A DNA stretch of 64,000 nt, from contig NZ_NOXU01000032.1 in the NCBI RefSeq assembly GCF_002251795.1, forward strand, positions 372,001 to 436,000. Direction: 5' to 3'. Numbering within the stretch: the stretch's first letter is position 1; each line of letters opens with the position of its first letter. The translations under genes were made by a program, and so were the position numbers. A model generated the notes under the pieces. That model was not told where the DNA came from. It saw nothing but the letters and a program-made list of their open reading frames with translations, and did not search any database. The stretch comes from Niveispirillum lacus (lineage in GTDB: Bacteria > Pseudomonadota > Alphaproteobacteria > Azospirillales > Azospirillaceae). Shown here one piece after another: positions 25,753 through 33,996 of the stretch.

Positions 25753-27138
25753 ATGCAGTTCGACTATTCCATACCGGTGATCGTCGCGGGTGGTGGGGCG
25801 GCAGGTGCTGTCGCCGCCCTTGCCGCCCGTGAAGCCGGGGCGGATGTGCTGCTGATTGAGCAGGATGCCGTGCCGTTTGGCACGACCTCCATGTCCCAGG
25901 GCCTGCTCTGTGCTGCCGGCACGGCGGCGCAGAAGCGCCTCGGCATTCATGATGACGCTGACATTCTGTTTGCCGACATCCTGGCCAAGACGCGGGGACA
26001 AACCGACCCCGTGCTGGCCCGCGCCATCGCCGACCATGCCGGCCCGACGCTGGACTGGCTGGTGGAACAGCATGGCCTTCCCTATGAACTGGATGTCCGC
26101 TTCAAGGCGGCGTTCGGCCATTCGCGGCTGCGCGTCCATGGCTGGCCGGGGCGCAGCGGCAACGATACCCTGATGTATTTCCACCGCCGCCTGGAAGAGA
26201 TCGGGGTGGACGTGATCCATCAGGCACGGCTGGTTGAAATTGCCGATGACGGTGCGGGCGGGGTTGCAGGCGTCGTAATTGAACGGCCCGACGGCAGCCA
26301 CGAAGCCATCGGCTGCGACAGCCTGATCCTTGCGACAGGCGGTTTTGCCGGCAACCGCGATATGGTGCGGACCCATATCCCTGATGCCGGTGACGCCCAT
26401 TATCATGGACATGAAGGCAGTGATGGCCTGGGTATCCGCTTAGGCGCGGCCCTGGGTGCCGATCTGGCCGATATGGGCGCCTATCAGGGGTATGGCATGC
26501 TGACCGACCCACAGGGGGTGACATTGCCGCCGGGCTTCATCCTGGAAGGCGGTTTCCTGGTCAATCAACATGGCGACCGTTTCGTTGATGAAACCGACGA
26601 TATTTCAGCGGTCGTGCATCCGGTATTGGCGCAACCCGATGGCCGAGCCTGGGTCATCTTCGACCAGCGGATCGAGCAGGCCTGCGCTCATATCCCCGAA
26701 AGCATCCAGTTGCACGACCTGAACGCCGCCCGCACCGCCGACAGCCTTGACGAGCTTGCCCAACGCATTGGCGCCGACCCGGTGCGTCTGACCGCCAGCC
26801 TGCAGGATATCCGCAACGCAAAGGCGGCCGGCCACCCCGACAGCCAGGGCCGTCATTGGGGTGAGCCGCCACCGGCGGCACCGTTCAGGGCGCTGCGGCT
26901 GCGCGGTGCCATCTACCATACCCAAGGCGGGCTCAGGACCGACGGCACGGGCCGCGTCCTGGATAAGAACGGCCAGCCGCTGCGCAACCTTTTCGCCTGT
27001 GGCGGGGCCGCGCGCTCGGTTTCCGGGCCTTCCTGTTGGGGTTATCTGCCGGCGATGGGCATCTGTGCGGCGGTCACGCTGGGCCGTCTGGCCGGGGCCG
27101 AAGCCGCCCGGCTGGTCGTTGCCAAGCAACCGACGTGA
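25753..27138 (+). CDS. Fumarate reductase / tricarballylate dehydrogenase-type flavoprotein
   Basis: 461 residues from the ATG at 25753; a longer upstream frame overlaps the previous gene and is not used. FAD-binding GGGAAGAVAALAAREAG at the N-terminus, LATGGFAGN in the middle, the RFVDE segment with the active-site arginine candidate, and a C-terminal SCWGYLPAMGICAAVTLGR flavin loop are those of the soluble FrdA/TcuA/KstD class. Members oxidise or reduce a C-C bond next to a carboxylate or ketone. It is cytoplasmic, with no signal peptide. It lies 11 bp after the DUF3598-like gene. It might reduce an alkylated enedioate or desaturate a ring; the sequence alone does not decide. Confidence 0.82.
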   Translation: MQFDYSIPVIVAGGGAAGAVAALAAREAGADVLLIEQDAVPFGTTSMSQGLLCAAGTAAQKRLGIHDDADILFADILAKTRGQTDPVLARAIADHAGPTLDWLVEQHGLPYELDVRFKAAFGHSRLRVHGWPGRSGNDTLMYFHRRLEEIGVDVIHQARLVEIADDGAGGVAGVVIERPDGSHEAIGCDSLILATGGFAGNRDMVRTHIPDAGDAHYHGHEGSDGLGIRLGAALGADLADMGAYQGYGMLTDPQGVTLPPGFILEGGFLVNQHGDRFVDETDDISAVVHPVLAQPDGRAWVIFDQRIEQACAHIPESIQLHDLNAARTADSLDELAQRIGADPVRLTASLQDIRNAKAAGHPDSQGRHWGEPPPAAPFRALRLRGAIYHTQGGLRTDGTGRVLDKNGQPLRNLFACGGAARSVSGPSCWGYLPAMGICAAVTLGRLAGAEAARLVVAKQPT

Positions 27139-27229
27139 CTTACCATCAGGCTACGATCCGGGGCATGATCGGCACTGTCCGCCATGCCCCAGTGTGAGGG
27201 CCACCGTCCAAGCAACAAGGATTCGCCAA

Positions 27230-28351
27230 ATGCGCATCACCGCCGCCATCCTGGACCAGATCGGCCTGCCCGGCCCCTATGCCGACAGCCGGCCGCTGCG
27301 CCTGGCCGAGGTGGAACTGGCCCCGCCGCGCGCCGGTGAATTGCTGGTCCGCATCGATGCCGCCGGCCTGTGCCATTCTGATCTGTCGGTGATCAATGGC
27401 GACCGACCGCGGCCCATGCCCATGGCCCTGGGGCACGAAGCAGCGGCGACGGTGATGGAGACGGGTGATCCCGACAGCCCCTTCACGCCGGGCGACCGTG
27501 TGGTTCTGGCCTTTCTGCCGGCCTGCGGACACTGCGCCTGCTGCGGGGCTGGCGAAGGCTATCTCTGCCAACCGGGGGCGACGGCCAATGGCGAAGGACG
27601 GCTGTTGCGCGGCGGACGGCGGATCATGGAACTGCCGGGCAAAGAGGTGAACCACCATCTGGGCGTCTCGGCGTTTGCCACGCATGCCGTGGTGGATCAG
27701 CGTTCCGCCGTGAAAGTCCCGTCGGACATCGCGCCGGAGATTGCGGCCTTGTTCGGCTGTGCCGTGCTGACCGGTGTTGGCGCTGTGATGAATACCGCCG
27801 CCGTAAAACCGGGCGAAAGCGTTGTGGTCTATGGGCTGGGCGGGGTCGGCCTTTCGTCGCTGCTGGGGGCCGTGGCCGCCGGCGCCAACCCGGTCATCGC
27901 CGTCGATCCCATCGAGGATAAGCGCAAGCTGGCACTGGAGCTGGGCGCTGCTGCCGCCGTGGCGCCTGCCGATGCGGCCCAGGCCATCGCCGACCTGACG
28001 GGCGGGGGAGCCGATGTGGCAATTGAGACAGCGGGCAAGGCCGCCGTGCTGGCCGCCGCCTATAAATCCACCCGCCGGGGCGGGCGCACCGTCACGGTCG
28101 GCCTGCCCAATCCGGCGGAAATGTTGAGCTTCCCGGCCGTGTCGTTGGTGGCGGAAGGCAAGACATTGATGGGCAGCTATATGGGCTCCTCCATCCCGTC
28201 GCGCGACGTGCCGCGCTATATCGGCCTGTGGCGGGCGGGGCGGCTGCCCGTGCATCGGCTGTTGAGCGGGACAGCCCCCTTGTCGGAGATCAACCGGCTG
28301 ATGGATGAGCTGGCGGCAGGCCGCGTCATCCGGCAGGTGGTTCTGCCTTAA
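27230..28351 (+). CDS. Zinc-dependent alcohol dehydrogenase (MDR, class III-like)
   Basis: 373 residues from the ATG at 27230, with AAGGA upstream; a long frame that starts inside the previous gene is an artefact. It has catalytic zinc ligands in CHSDLSVINGD and GHEAAATV, structural zinc cysteines in CGHCACCGAGEGYLC, and the NAD-binding GLGGVGLSSLLGAVAAGA. This is the class III/benzyl-alcohol dehydrogenase pattern. It oxidises an alcohol to an aldehyde with NAD+, probably a product of the upstream flavoproteins. It ends at a bidirectional terminator shared with the second VAO-type gene. Confidence 0.9.
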   Translation: MRITAAILDQIGLPGPYADSRPLRLAEVELAPPRAGELLVRIDAAGLCHSDLSVINGDRPRPMPMALGHEAAATVMETGDPDSPFTPGDRVVLAFLPACGHCACCGAGEGYLCQPGATANGEGRLLRGGRRIMELPGKEVNHHLGVSAFATHAVVDQRSAVKVPSDIAPEIAALFGCAVLTGVGAVMNTAAVKPGESVVVYGLGGVGLSSLLGAVAAGANPVIAVDPIEDKRKLALELGAAAAVAPADAAQAIADLTGGGADVAIETAGKAAVLAAAYKSTRRGGRTVTVGLPNPAEMLSFPAVSLVAEGKTLMGSYMGSSIPSRDVPRYIGLWRAGRLPVHRLLSGTAPLSEINRLMDELAAGRVIRQVVLP

Positions 28352-28390
28352 ATCAATCGGGGCAGGGTGTTCCCCGCCCCATGGTTGATT
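28351..28390. terminator. Bidirectional terminator between convergent genes
   Basis: Outer arms AATCAA / TTGATT and inner GGGGCAGGG / CCCCGCCCC (one mismatch) form a long stem with a TGTT loop in the 37 bp between the alcohol dehydrogenase and second VAO-type gene ends. It would serve both strands. Confidence 0.65.
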
Positions 28391-29969
28391 ACAGCCCCAA
28401 CGCACCCGGATTCATCAAACCGGTGCCGTCCACCTTTGCCTTCACGGCGCCCAGAACCTCGCGCGTCATCGGGTTCATGGCGTCGGTCACCGGGTACAGC
28501 CGCCCGACCTGCAGATGGGCGGCACCATGCTTGGCGTAAAGCGCCACGCATTCCTGCTTCAATTGCCGCATCAGGGCCGCGCCATCGGGATTGGCAGGAT
28601 AGCGCGGCAGGTTCTTGGCCGCATCCGGTTCCAGGATGCGGTCATGCAGCGCCGCGCGCTCATCCTCCCAATAAAATGCCAGTTCATAGAGGAAGCCATT
28701 GGTTGCGATCGTGGAGAACATGGCGGCGGCAAGGATCTTGTGCCGCGTCATCTCTGCCGCGTGGCGCGCGTAGAGCGCATCCAGATCGGCGCGGAAGGCG
28801 GCCACGCGGCTGAAAGGCAGGATGCCATGCACAGGGACCCAGCGCTCCCCCTTGGGGCCCAGAATATGGTTCAACGGTGGGAACGGATAGGCGCGGACCA
28901 GCGTCGGCATGGAGTTCTCGATCTCCCTGCCGAACGGCTCTGCCGCTGCACGGATACGGCGCAGCATGGACCGTTCCTCATCCCGATCCGACGCATCAAC
29001 CGTGTAATGGGCAGAATAGTTGATCCCGTCCAGGAAACCACGACCGGCAATGACGATCTTCGCCATCTGCCAAAGCGATTCAATCGGACCGCGCCCCGCC
29101 CGCCCGACGGCAAGCAGCATCTTCAAATCGGACTTCAGATCGCCCATGCCCAGGCGCTGCTTTTGCAGGAACGGGTCCAGGCCGAACGCCTCCGACGCCA
29201 CGCCCTCGCGCGCGACGGCAGCCATGGCGCCCAACAACTGATCAAAGGTCTGAAAACCGAAGGAGATGCCGGTATTGATGGGCCGACGGCGGATCAGGCG
29301 CAGGGCGACAGCCATCTTGATGCCCATCGCACCGGCATCGCCACTGAACAGCCCTGTCAGGTCAGGCCCGTAATGCCGGAAGAAAGGTACGCTGTTGGCC
29401 TGTGCCCAGGACCCGGTGCGCAGAACCGACCCGTCGGCCAACGCCACCTCCAGCCCCAGCAAACTGTCCACCGCCGTACCGAAGGTGCCGGTGCCATAGG
29501 TGACGGCGTTTTGCGACATGGTGCCGCCCAGTGTGGCGCGGATGCCGGAGAACGGACCCCAGAAGGGGGTGCGCAGACCCAACGGGGCCAGGGCCGCATC
29601 CAATGCCGCCCAGGTCGTGCCAGCTTCCGCGACCACATACATGTCGTCGGCATTGATTTCGATGATCCGGTCCAGACCGCCCGTATCCACCAGGACAGCA
29701 CCGGGGCTATCCGCCAGATAGCCGTTTGAGTAAGACATGCCGCCACCACGCGGCACCACAGCGACACCCAGTTGATGCAGCAGTTTCAGCGCGCCAACTA
29801 ATGTCTCCCGCGAAACCGGGCGAATGACGGCCAGCAGGGGCGCACCGATGGAATGCACGTCCTGCCCAAAAAATGTCAGGCTGTCAGGATCACTCAGGAC
29901 GGCGCCTTCCCCCAGCACGGCGCGCAGACGCGGCAGAAGGTCCGAAGTGGGGGTAACGGTATCCGGCAT
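28389..29969 (-). CDS. FAD-binding oxidoreductase, VAO/GlcD family (second paralogue)
   Basis: About 526 residues from the ATG at 29969 (AGGGAAG at good distance; an ATG 13 codons upstream is possible). It has the same order as the first paralogue: VVPRGGGMSYSNGYL, VVAEAGTTWAALDAALAPLGL, PFWGPFSGIRATLGGTMSQNA, FFRHYGPDLTGLFSGDAGAMGIK and a C-terminal LQVGRLYPVTDAMNP. The two share many identical short segments, yet differ enough to suggest separate substrates or heteromers. It reads towards the alcohol dehydrogenase. A perfect palindromic operator candidate (30052-30068) sits 83 bp before the start. The likely reaction is oxidation of a benzylic-type or allylic alcohol, amine or alkyl phenol. 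Confidence 0.85.
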   Translation of the reverse strand: MPDTVTPTSDLLPRLRAVLGEGAVLSDPDSLTFFGQDVHSIGAPLLAVIRPVSRETLVGALKLLHQLGVAVVPRGGGMSYSNGYLADSPGAVLVDTGGLDRIIEINADDMYVVAEAGTTWAALDAALAPLGLRTPFWGPFSGIRATLGGTMSQNAVTYGTGTFGTAVDSLLGLEVALADGSVLRTGSWAQANSVPFFRHYGPDLTGLFSGDAGAMGIKMAVALRLIRRRPINTGISFGFQTFDQLLGAMAAVAREGVASEAFGLDPFLQKQRLGMGDLKSDLKMLLAVGRAGRGPIESLWQMAKIVIAGRGFLDGINYSAHYTVDASDRDEERSMLRRIRAAAEPFGREIENSMPTLVRAYPFPPLNHILGPKGERWVPVHGILPFSRVAAFRADLDALYARHAAEMTRHKILAAAMFSTIATNGFLYELAFYWEDERAALHDRILEPDAAKNLPRYPANPDGAALMRQLKQECVALYAKHGAAHLQVGRLYPVTDAMNPMTREVLGAVKAKVDGTGLMNPGALGL

Positions 29970-30051
29970 GGTACTGGCTTCCCTGGGAAATGCGTCTGTG
30001 GACGACACAGTGCCAGGAACCGGCCAGGTTGGTTGCAGCGGCGATACGCGT

Positions 30052-30068
30052 TGTCCGGACAGCGGACA
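30052..30068. promoter_or_regulatory. IclR-type operator candidate TGTCC-GGACAGC-GGACA
   Basis: The half-sites are exact inverted repeats (TTGTCCG and CGGACAA around five bases) upstream of the second VAO-type gene. The spacing equals that of the other TATCC-N7-GGACA elements. Confidence 0.55.
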
Positions 30069-30074
30069 AGCGTG

Positions 30075-31289
30075 TCAGTCTTCAAACCGGTCTGGGTAGC
30101 GGCCCAGCAAACCGATCAGCACCGCCCCCACAGCGAAGCCGATGGCACAGGCGATCAGGCCAACTGTGTAAGAACCCGTCGCATCATAAAGGCGCCCCAC
30201 GCCCATTGGTCCCAGCCCCGCACCCAGTGCGAAGAAGCCCAACTGCCAACCGTAAATCTCGCCATAGGCGCGCAGCCCGAAATAGCGGCTGGCCAGATAG
30301 GCAACCAGATCGACCTCCGCCCCGGCCGCCAAACCGATCAGCACGACCGCCGCCAGCGCCAGTGGCAGGCTGCCCCCCGCGAGCATCAGCAGGAAACAGG
30401 CACCCGCCGCGATGGCCAGGATACCGAAGGCCACGGCAGGTGCATAGAAACGGTCAACCAGCACCCCGACGCCCAGCCGGCCCGCAATGATGGCAAAACC
30501 CAACAGGCTGGCCGCCCAGACCGCACTGGCCCGCTCCATTCCACCGCCTGACAGAATGGACACAAGATGGACAATCAGCGCTGAGACGGCGAAGGAAGCG
30601 AACAGAAAACCCACACCCAGCATCCAGAACTGCCGCGACCGGCGGGCGACGGCGGCACTCATGCCTGAACGGACGACCGGGATGGCGGTGGCCTGTTTCA
30701 CCCCACCCACCTCATGAAACAGCAGCCAGACCAGGGGCAGGCCGATGACCAGCACCAGGGCCGCCTGCCCCAGATAGGCAATGCGCCAACCATGGTCGGC
30801 AATCAGCCATTGCGTATAGGGCGGCGCCAGGATGGCGACCACACCAGTTCCCGTCAGAGTCAGGCCCAGTGCCAAACCACGTGCATTGTCAAACCCGGCA
30901 TTGACAGCGCGGGTCCAGACAATGGGCAAGGTGCCAGCCCCCAGAACCATGGCGACACCGAACGCCAGATAAAAGCTCCATAGGTCGGCACCAATCAGGC
31001 TCAACCCGCCCAGGCCGGCGGCCAGACCGACCAGTGACACCAACCCGACTGTCCGCCCGCCGAACCGGTCGGCCAACCGGCCCACAACGGGCCCCAGGAA
31101 CAGGGTAGTCAGCGTGGTCAGGATGGTGGCAGAGGCCAGCGAGGTGCGGGACCAGCCGAATTCCTGGGTCAGCGGACCGATGAAAATGCCAAGCGTATAG
31201 AAGGTCAGGCCCGTGATGCCCAAACCGACACCCGTCGCCGCCGCCAGGATCAGCGACCAGCCGCGCCGGAATTCCTCTGTCTTGCTCAT
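30075..31289 (-). CDS. MFS transporter, monocarboxylate/oxalate-type
   Basis: 404 residues from the ATG at 31289 (MSKTEEFRRGWSLI; an upstream frame is unsupported). Twelve hydrophobic segments are visible. The loop GPVVGRLADRFGGRTVGLV after the second helix is the MFS A-motif, and TLPIVWTRAVNAGF and the second-half VGVLVDRFYAP repeat follow. The pattern GITGLTFYTLGIFIGPLTQEFGWSR is that of the MFS group near oxalate/formate and monocarboxylate carriers. It is 25 bp after the GPH-type carrier gene. It probably moves an organic acid intermediate or substrate across the inner membrane. Confidence 0.88.
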   Translation of the reverse strand: MSKTEEFRRGWSLILAAATGVGLGITGLTFYTLGIFIGPLTQEFGWSRTSLASATILTTLTTLFLGPVVGRLADRFGGRTVGLVSLVGLAAGLGGLSLIGADLWSFYLAFGVAMVLGAGTLPIVWTRAVNAGFDNARGLALGLTLTGTGVVAILAPPYTQWLIADHGWRIAYLGQAALVLVIGLPLVWLLFHEVGGVKQATAIPVVRSGMSAAVARRSRQFWMLGVGFLFASFAVSALIVHLVSILSGGGMERASAVWAASLLGFAIIAGRLGVGVLVDRFYAPAVAFGILAIAAGACFLLMLAGGSLPLALAAVVLIGLAAGAEVDLVAYLASRYFGLRAYGEIYGWQLGFFALGAGLGPMGVGRLYDATGSYTVGLIACAIGFAVGAVLIGLLGRYPDRFED

Positions 31290-31314
31290 GGATTTCCGCT
31301 TTCCCGCGTTGCTG

Positions 31315-32667
31315 TCAGTGGCGACCATAGCGGCCATAAAGCGCCGCCGCAGCCAGATTGAATAGACCGGGAAGCACACCAAATGCCAGCATGACACCGG
31401 TCAGGGCGCGCGGGTCCTGCGGCAGGCCGGCCATGGACCGCGCAGCATCAAAGCCGAAGCCCGACAGAACAAGCCCCACCAGCAAGGTGCCGCCCAGCGC
31501 GAAGCCGATCTTATCCACCGCCACCCAGGCCGCAGAATAAAGTCCGGCATTGGCCCGGTCCTCTCCCGCAATGTCGGACATCATGGAGAAACTGAGCAAG
31601 GCCCAGCCGGAATTGAACAGGGCGGCCAAGACGCAAAACATGTAAGCAATCGGAACGCCAGAGCCAGCATTCTGCGACCAGGCGATATAGGTGACGCCGT
31701 AGCCGATGGCCGAGAACACATAGACCGGCTTTTTGCCTACCCGTTTGGCCGCTGCCACCCACAGGGGTTGGGCTACGATGATGCCCGCGCACACAGCCAC
31801 GATCAGCCCGCCGATGAGTTGCAAGGCCGCTGCGCCCTGCCCCATATTGTAGGTCAGGAAATAAAGCATCGACGCATAGGCCATGCCCGATCCGGTCAGT
31901 TGCAGCAGGTTGGAGGCCAACAGAACTGAGAAACGCGGGGCTGCCAGCACGGCGATGGCCGCGACAACGGTCATGTGTTCCCCGGTCGCCAGGGTTGGCG
32001 CCCGGCCCGCCTGGCGCGCGGCGCGCCCTGCACCAAAAAAGGCGATCAGCAGAGACAGGGGGCAAATCACGGCCAGGATACGGGCCATACCCTCATATCC
32101 CGGTTGTCCGCCACCCAGATACTGCACCACACCCGGCGCCACCGCCCCGCCGATCAAGACACCAGCGGCGGTGAAGACCAGACGCCAGGCCATCAGCACA
32201 GTGCGCTGATGCGGGTCGTCAGACAGCTCGCCGGCAATCGCCAGATAGGGAACCGAAAAGCTGGCGAAGACCGCCATGTAGAGGCTGAAGGCGCCTGCCA
32301 CATAGACGACACGCCCCATCTCCGACAGGCCAGCCGGAACATGGAACAGCAGCAGGAAGGCCATGGGCGAGCCCACAACCCCGGCCAACAACCACCAGCG
32401 GCGATGAAACCGGTGTTTCCAGCGGTCGGACAGCACACCGACCAGCAGGTCGCAGCCCACACCCCAGACTAGTTTCGGCACAAAGATCGCCACACCGGCC
32501 AGGGCCGGCTCGATGCCGAGAACCGTGGTCATGAAGAACAGCAGCAACAATGACGGTACGTCGCGAAACACCTGTCCGGCCACCTGCCCTGCACCATAGC
32601 CAACCTGGGATAGAAGGCCCAGACGACCGGCGGCGGGTGGGGGCGCATCGCTAAGGGCGGCGGTCAT
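31315..32667 (-). CDS. MFS transporter of the GPH (MelB-like) family
   Basis: 450 residues with about twelve transmembrane segments. It shows GYGAGQVAGQVFRDVPSLLLLFFMTTVLGI at the start, DLLVGVLSDR after helix 2 and ASFSVPYLAIAGELSDD in the first half, all hallmarks of the glycoside-pentoside-hexuronide:cation symporter family. In catabolic loci outside sugar metabolism, family members carry steroids, aromatic glycosides and other compounds with a cation. It is in tandem with a second MFS gene, so substrate and a related compound may each have a carrier. Confidence 0.9.
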   Translation of the reverse strand: MTAALSDAPPPAAGRLGLLSQVGYGAGQVAGQVFRDVPSLLLLFFMTTVLGIEPALAGVAIFVPKLVWGVGCDLLVGVLSDRWKHRFHRRWWLLAGVVGSPMAFLLLFHVPAGLSEMGRVVYVAGAFSLYMAVFASFSVPYLAIAGELSDDPHQRTVLMAWRLVFTAAGVLIGGAVAPGVVQYLGGGQPGYEGMARILAVICPLSLLIAFFGAGRAARQAGRAPTLATGEHMTVVAAIAVLAAPRFSVLLASNLLQLTGSGMAYASMLYFLTYNMGQGAAALQLIGGLIVAVCAGIIVAQPLWVAAAKRVGKKPVYVFSAIGYGVTYIAWSQNAGSGVPIAYMFCVLAALFNSGWALLSFSMMSDIAGEDRANAGLYSAAWVAVDKIGFALGGTLLVGLVLSGFGFDAARSMAGLPQDPRALTGVMLAFGVLPGLFNLAAAALYGRYGRH

Positions 32668-32708
32668 TATTGATCCTTAAGTCGGTCGCTCTGCTGATGA
32701 AACGAAAA

Positions 32709-32740
32709 GGGCGGGCGGGCACCCAAGCGCCCGCCCGCCC
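32709..32740 (-). terminator. Strong hairpin terminator after the DUF1838 gene
   Basis: A perfect 12-bp GC stem, GGGCGGGCGGGC / GCCCGCCCGCCC, with an 8-nt loop is followed on the minus strand by TTTTCGTTTC. It separates the DUF1838 gene from the GPH carrier. Confidence 0.8.
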
Positions 32741-32750
32741 CGATATCCGC

Positions 32751-33782
32751 TTACTTTGGCGGCATCGGTGGCAGCGTCCGGGGCGGTGGCGGCTGCGGTG
32801 GGGTCCATCCGGCCGGCACCGGGGCCGGGGTCTGGAACCGGGCATAGTTCTCGATACTGGACAAGGACGGGCCATAATCCTCCATCGGCGCCGCCAGCCA
32901 TTTCGGGTCCATGGCGCGGGCCGCTTCCCGAATATCAGCCGGGATGTCGTTCACGCTGTCATAGGCGCCAAAGGAGCAGAAGTACGAGATATGACCCGGC
33001 GCCTGACCCATCAGCATCCAGGGCAGCCAGGGCGTGATACGCGACCAGGAGCCGACCGACTTCACATGGGTGAGCTTCGGGTTTTCCAAATCCTTGCGCT
33101 TAATCACATAGGTGAACAGCTCTGAAACCCGGTTGAAAGCACCCGCGGACTCACGTACCCATTTTTCGGGTTGCAGGGCGTTGGGATAGAACAGGTGGAT
33201 ATCCGTGGTCAGGATCACGGTGTCATCCGGGCCATAACGCCAATCCAGAAGGAACGGCTCCGGCGGCGGCTTATCCTTGTTCAACCCGCCGTAAGAAGGT
33301 GGCTGCGGTCGGAACTCCCCAATCGTGTAGTTATAGGGATCATTCGCGATGGGAACGACGCGCACATCTTCATTTGTGTACGGGTTGCGCCAAGTCTTCA
33401 GGATTTCGCCGGTCTTGGCATCGCGATAGAAGCCGATTTCGCGCAGCATGCGGCGATAGGAACCGTCTTCCAGCCGCTTGGTCCGCACAAAACTGAACCC
33501 GTCCAACACGAACAACGTGCGTACCGGCTCGTTATCGCGCACGCCATAGACATTGCCCCGGAACCAGCCGATTTTCTCCTTGCTTGGATCAATATCGGCA
33601 TCCAGGCGTACATAGCTGTCCCGGTTCCATTTCGGGTCTTTGAAATCAATTTTCGTCAGGAAGGACGGCGTGGCAGAGGACGCTGCCGAAGCCGCCGACG
33701 CGCCGGCACCGACCGCACCAGCGGCGGCAGCCATGGCCGCCAGGCCCAGGCTTTGACGGCGCGTCAATTCAGGTCCGCTCAT
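32751..33782 (-). CDS. DUF1838 family Tat-exported protein
   Basis: 343 residues. The N-terminus carries a twin-arginine signal (ELTRRQSLGLAAMAAAAGAVGAGASAASA), and the body begins with WNRDSYVRLDADIDPSKEKIGWFRGNVYGV, which I recognise as the DUF1838 family. A proline-rich tail (PPQPPPPRTLPPMPPK) ends it. The family has no established reaction to my knowledge but recurs in catabolic islands of sphingomonads and actinobacteria. Tat export suggests it folds, perhaps with a cofactor, before reaching the periplasm. It is divergent from a methyltransferase with an exact operator candidate between them. Confidence 0.75.
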   Translation of the reverse strand: MSGPELTRRQSLGLAAMAAAAGAVGAGASAASAASSATPSFLTKIDFKDPKWNRDSYVRLDADIDPSKEKIGWFRGNVYGVRDNEPVRTLFVLDGFSFVRTKRLEDGSYRRMLREIGFYRDAKTGEILKTWRNPYTNEDVRVVPIANDPYNYTIGEFRPQPPSYGGLNKDKPPPEPFLLDWRYGPDDTVILTTDIHLFYPNALQPEKWVRESAGAFNRVSELFTYVIKRKDLENPKLTHVKSVGSWSRITPWLPWMLMGQAPGHISYFCSFGAYDSVNDIPADIREAARAMDPKWLAAPMEDYGPSLSSIENYARFQTPAPVPAGWTPPQPPPPRTLPPMPPK

Positions 33783-33888
33783 GATCCCGGAACTCCCTTG
33801 TTCTGGATGGCGGACATGGGGCCGCCGTCCTTGTCAGGGACAAATCTGACGCGGAAGAGTTCAGCCTGGAAACGATCATACCCGGCCA

Positions 33889-33905
33889 TATCCACCTGAT
33901 GGACA
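33889..33905. promoter_or_regulatory. IclR-type operator candidate TATCC-ACCTGAT-GGACA
   Basis: An exact TATCC-N7-GGACA in the 214-bp divergent space between the DUF1838 gene and the methyltransferase gene. A TTGTC-AGG-GACAA palindrome also lies nearby, at about 33829-33841. Confidence 0.6.
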
Positions 33906-33996
33906 TTGATGGGCTGCGCTCTTTGCCTTGCCGCCTATCAGACCGTTCAATGCTGGCAGCGTTTTCCAGGCAACCATCACCGATCCGGGAGCGGTC

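Noticed and set aside
26861-27229. N-terminal extension of the alcohol dehydrogenase frame
   Set aside because: It lies in the wrong frame inside the flavoprotein gene; the enzyme begins at 27230 with AAGGA upstream.
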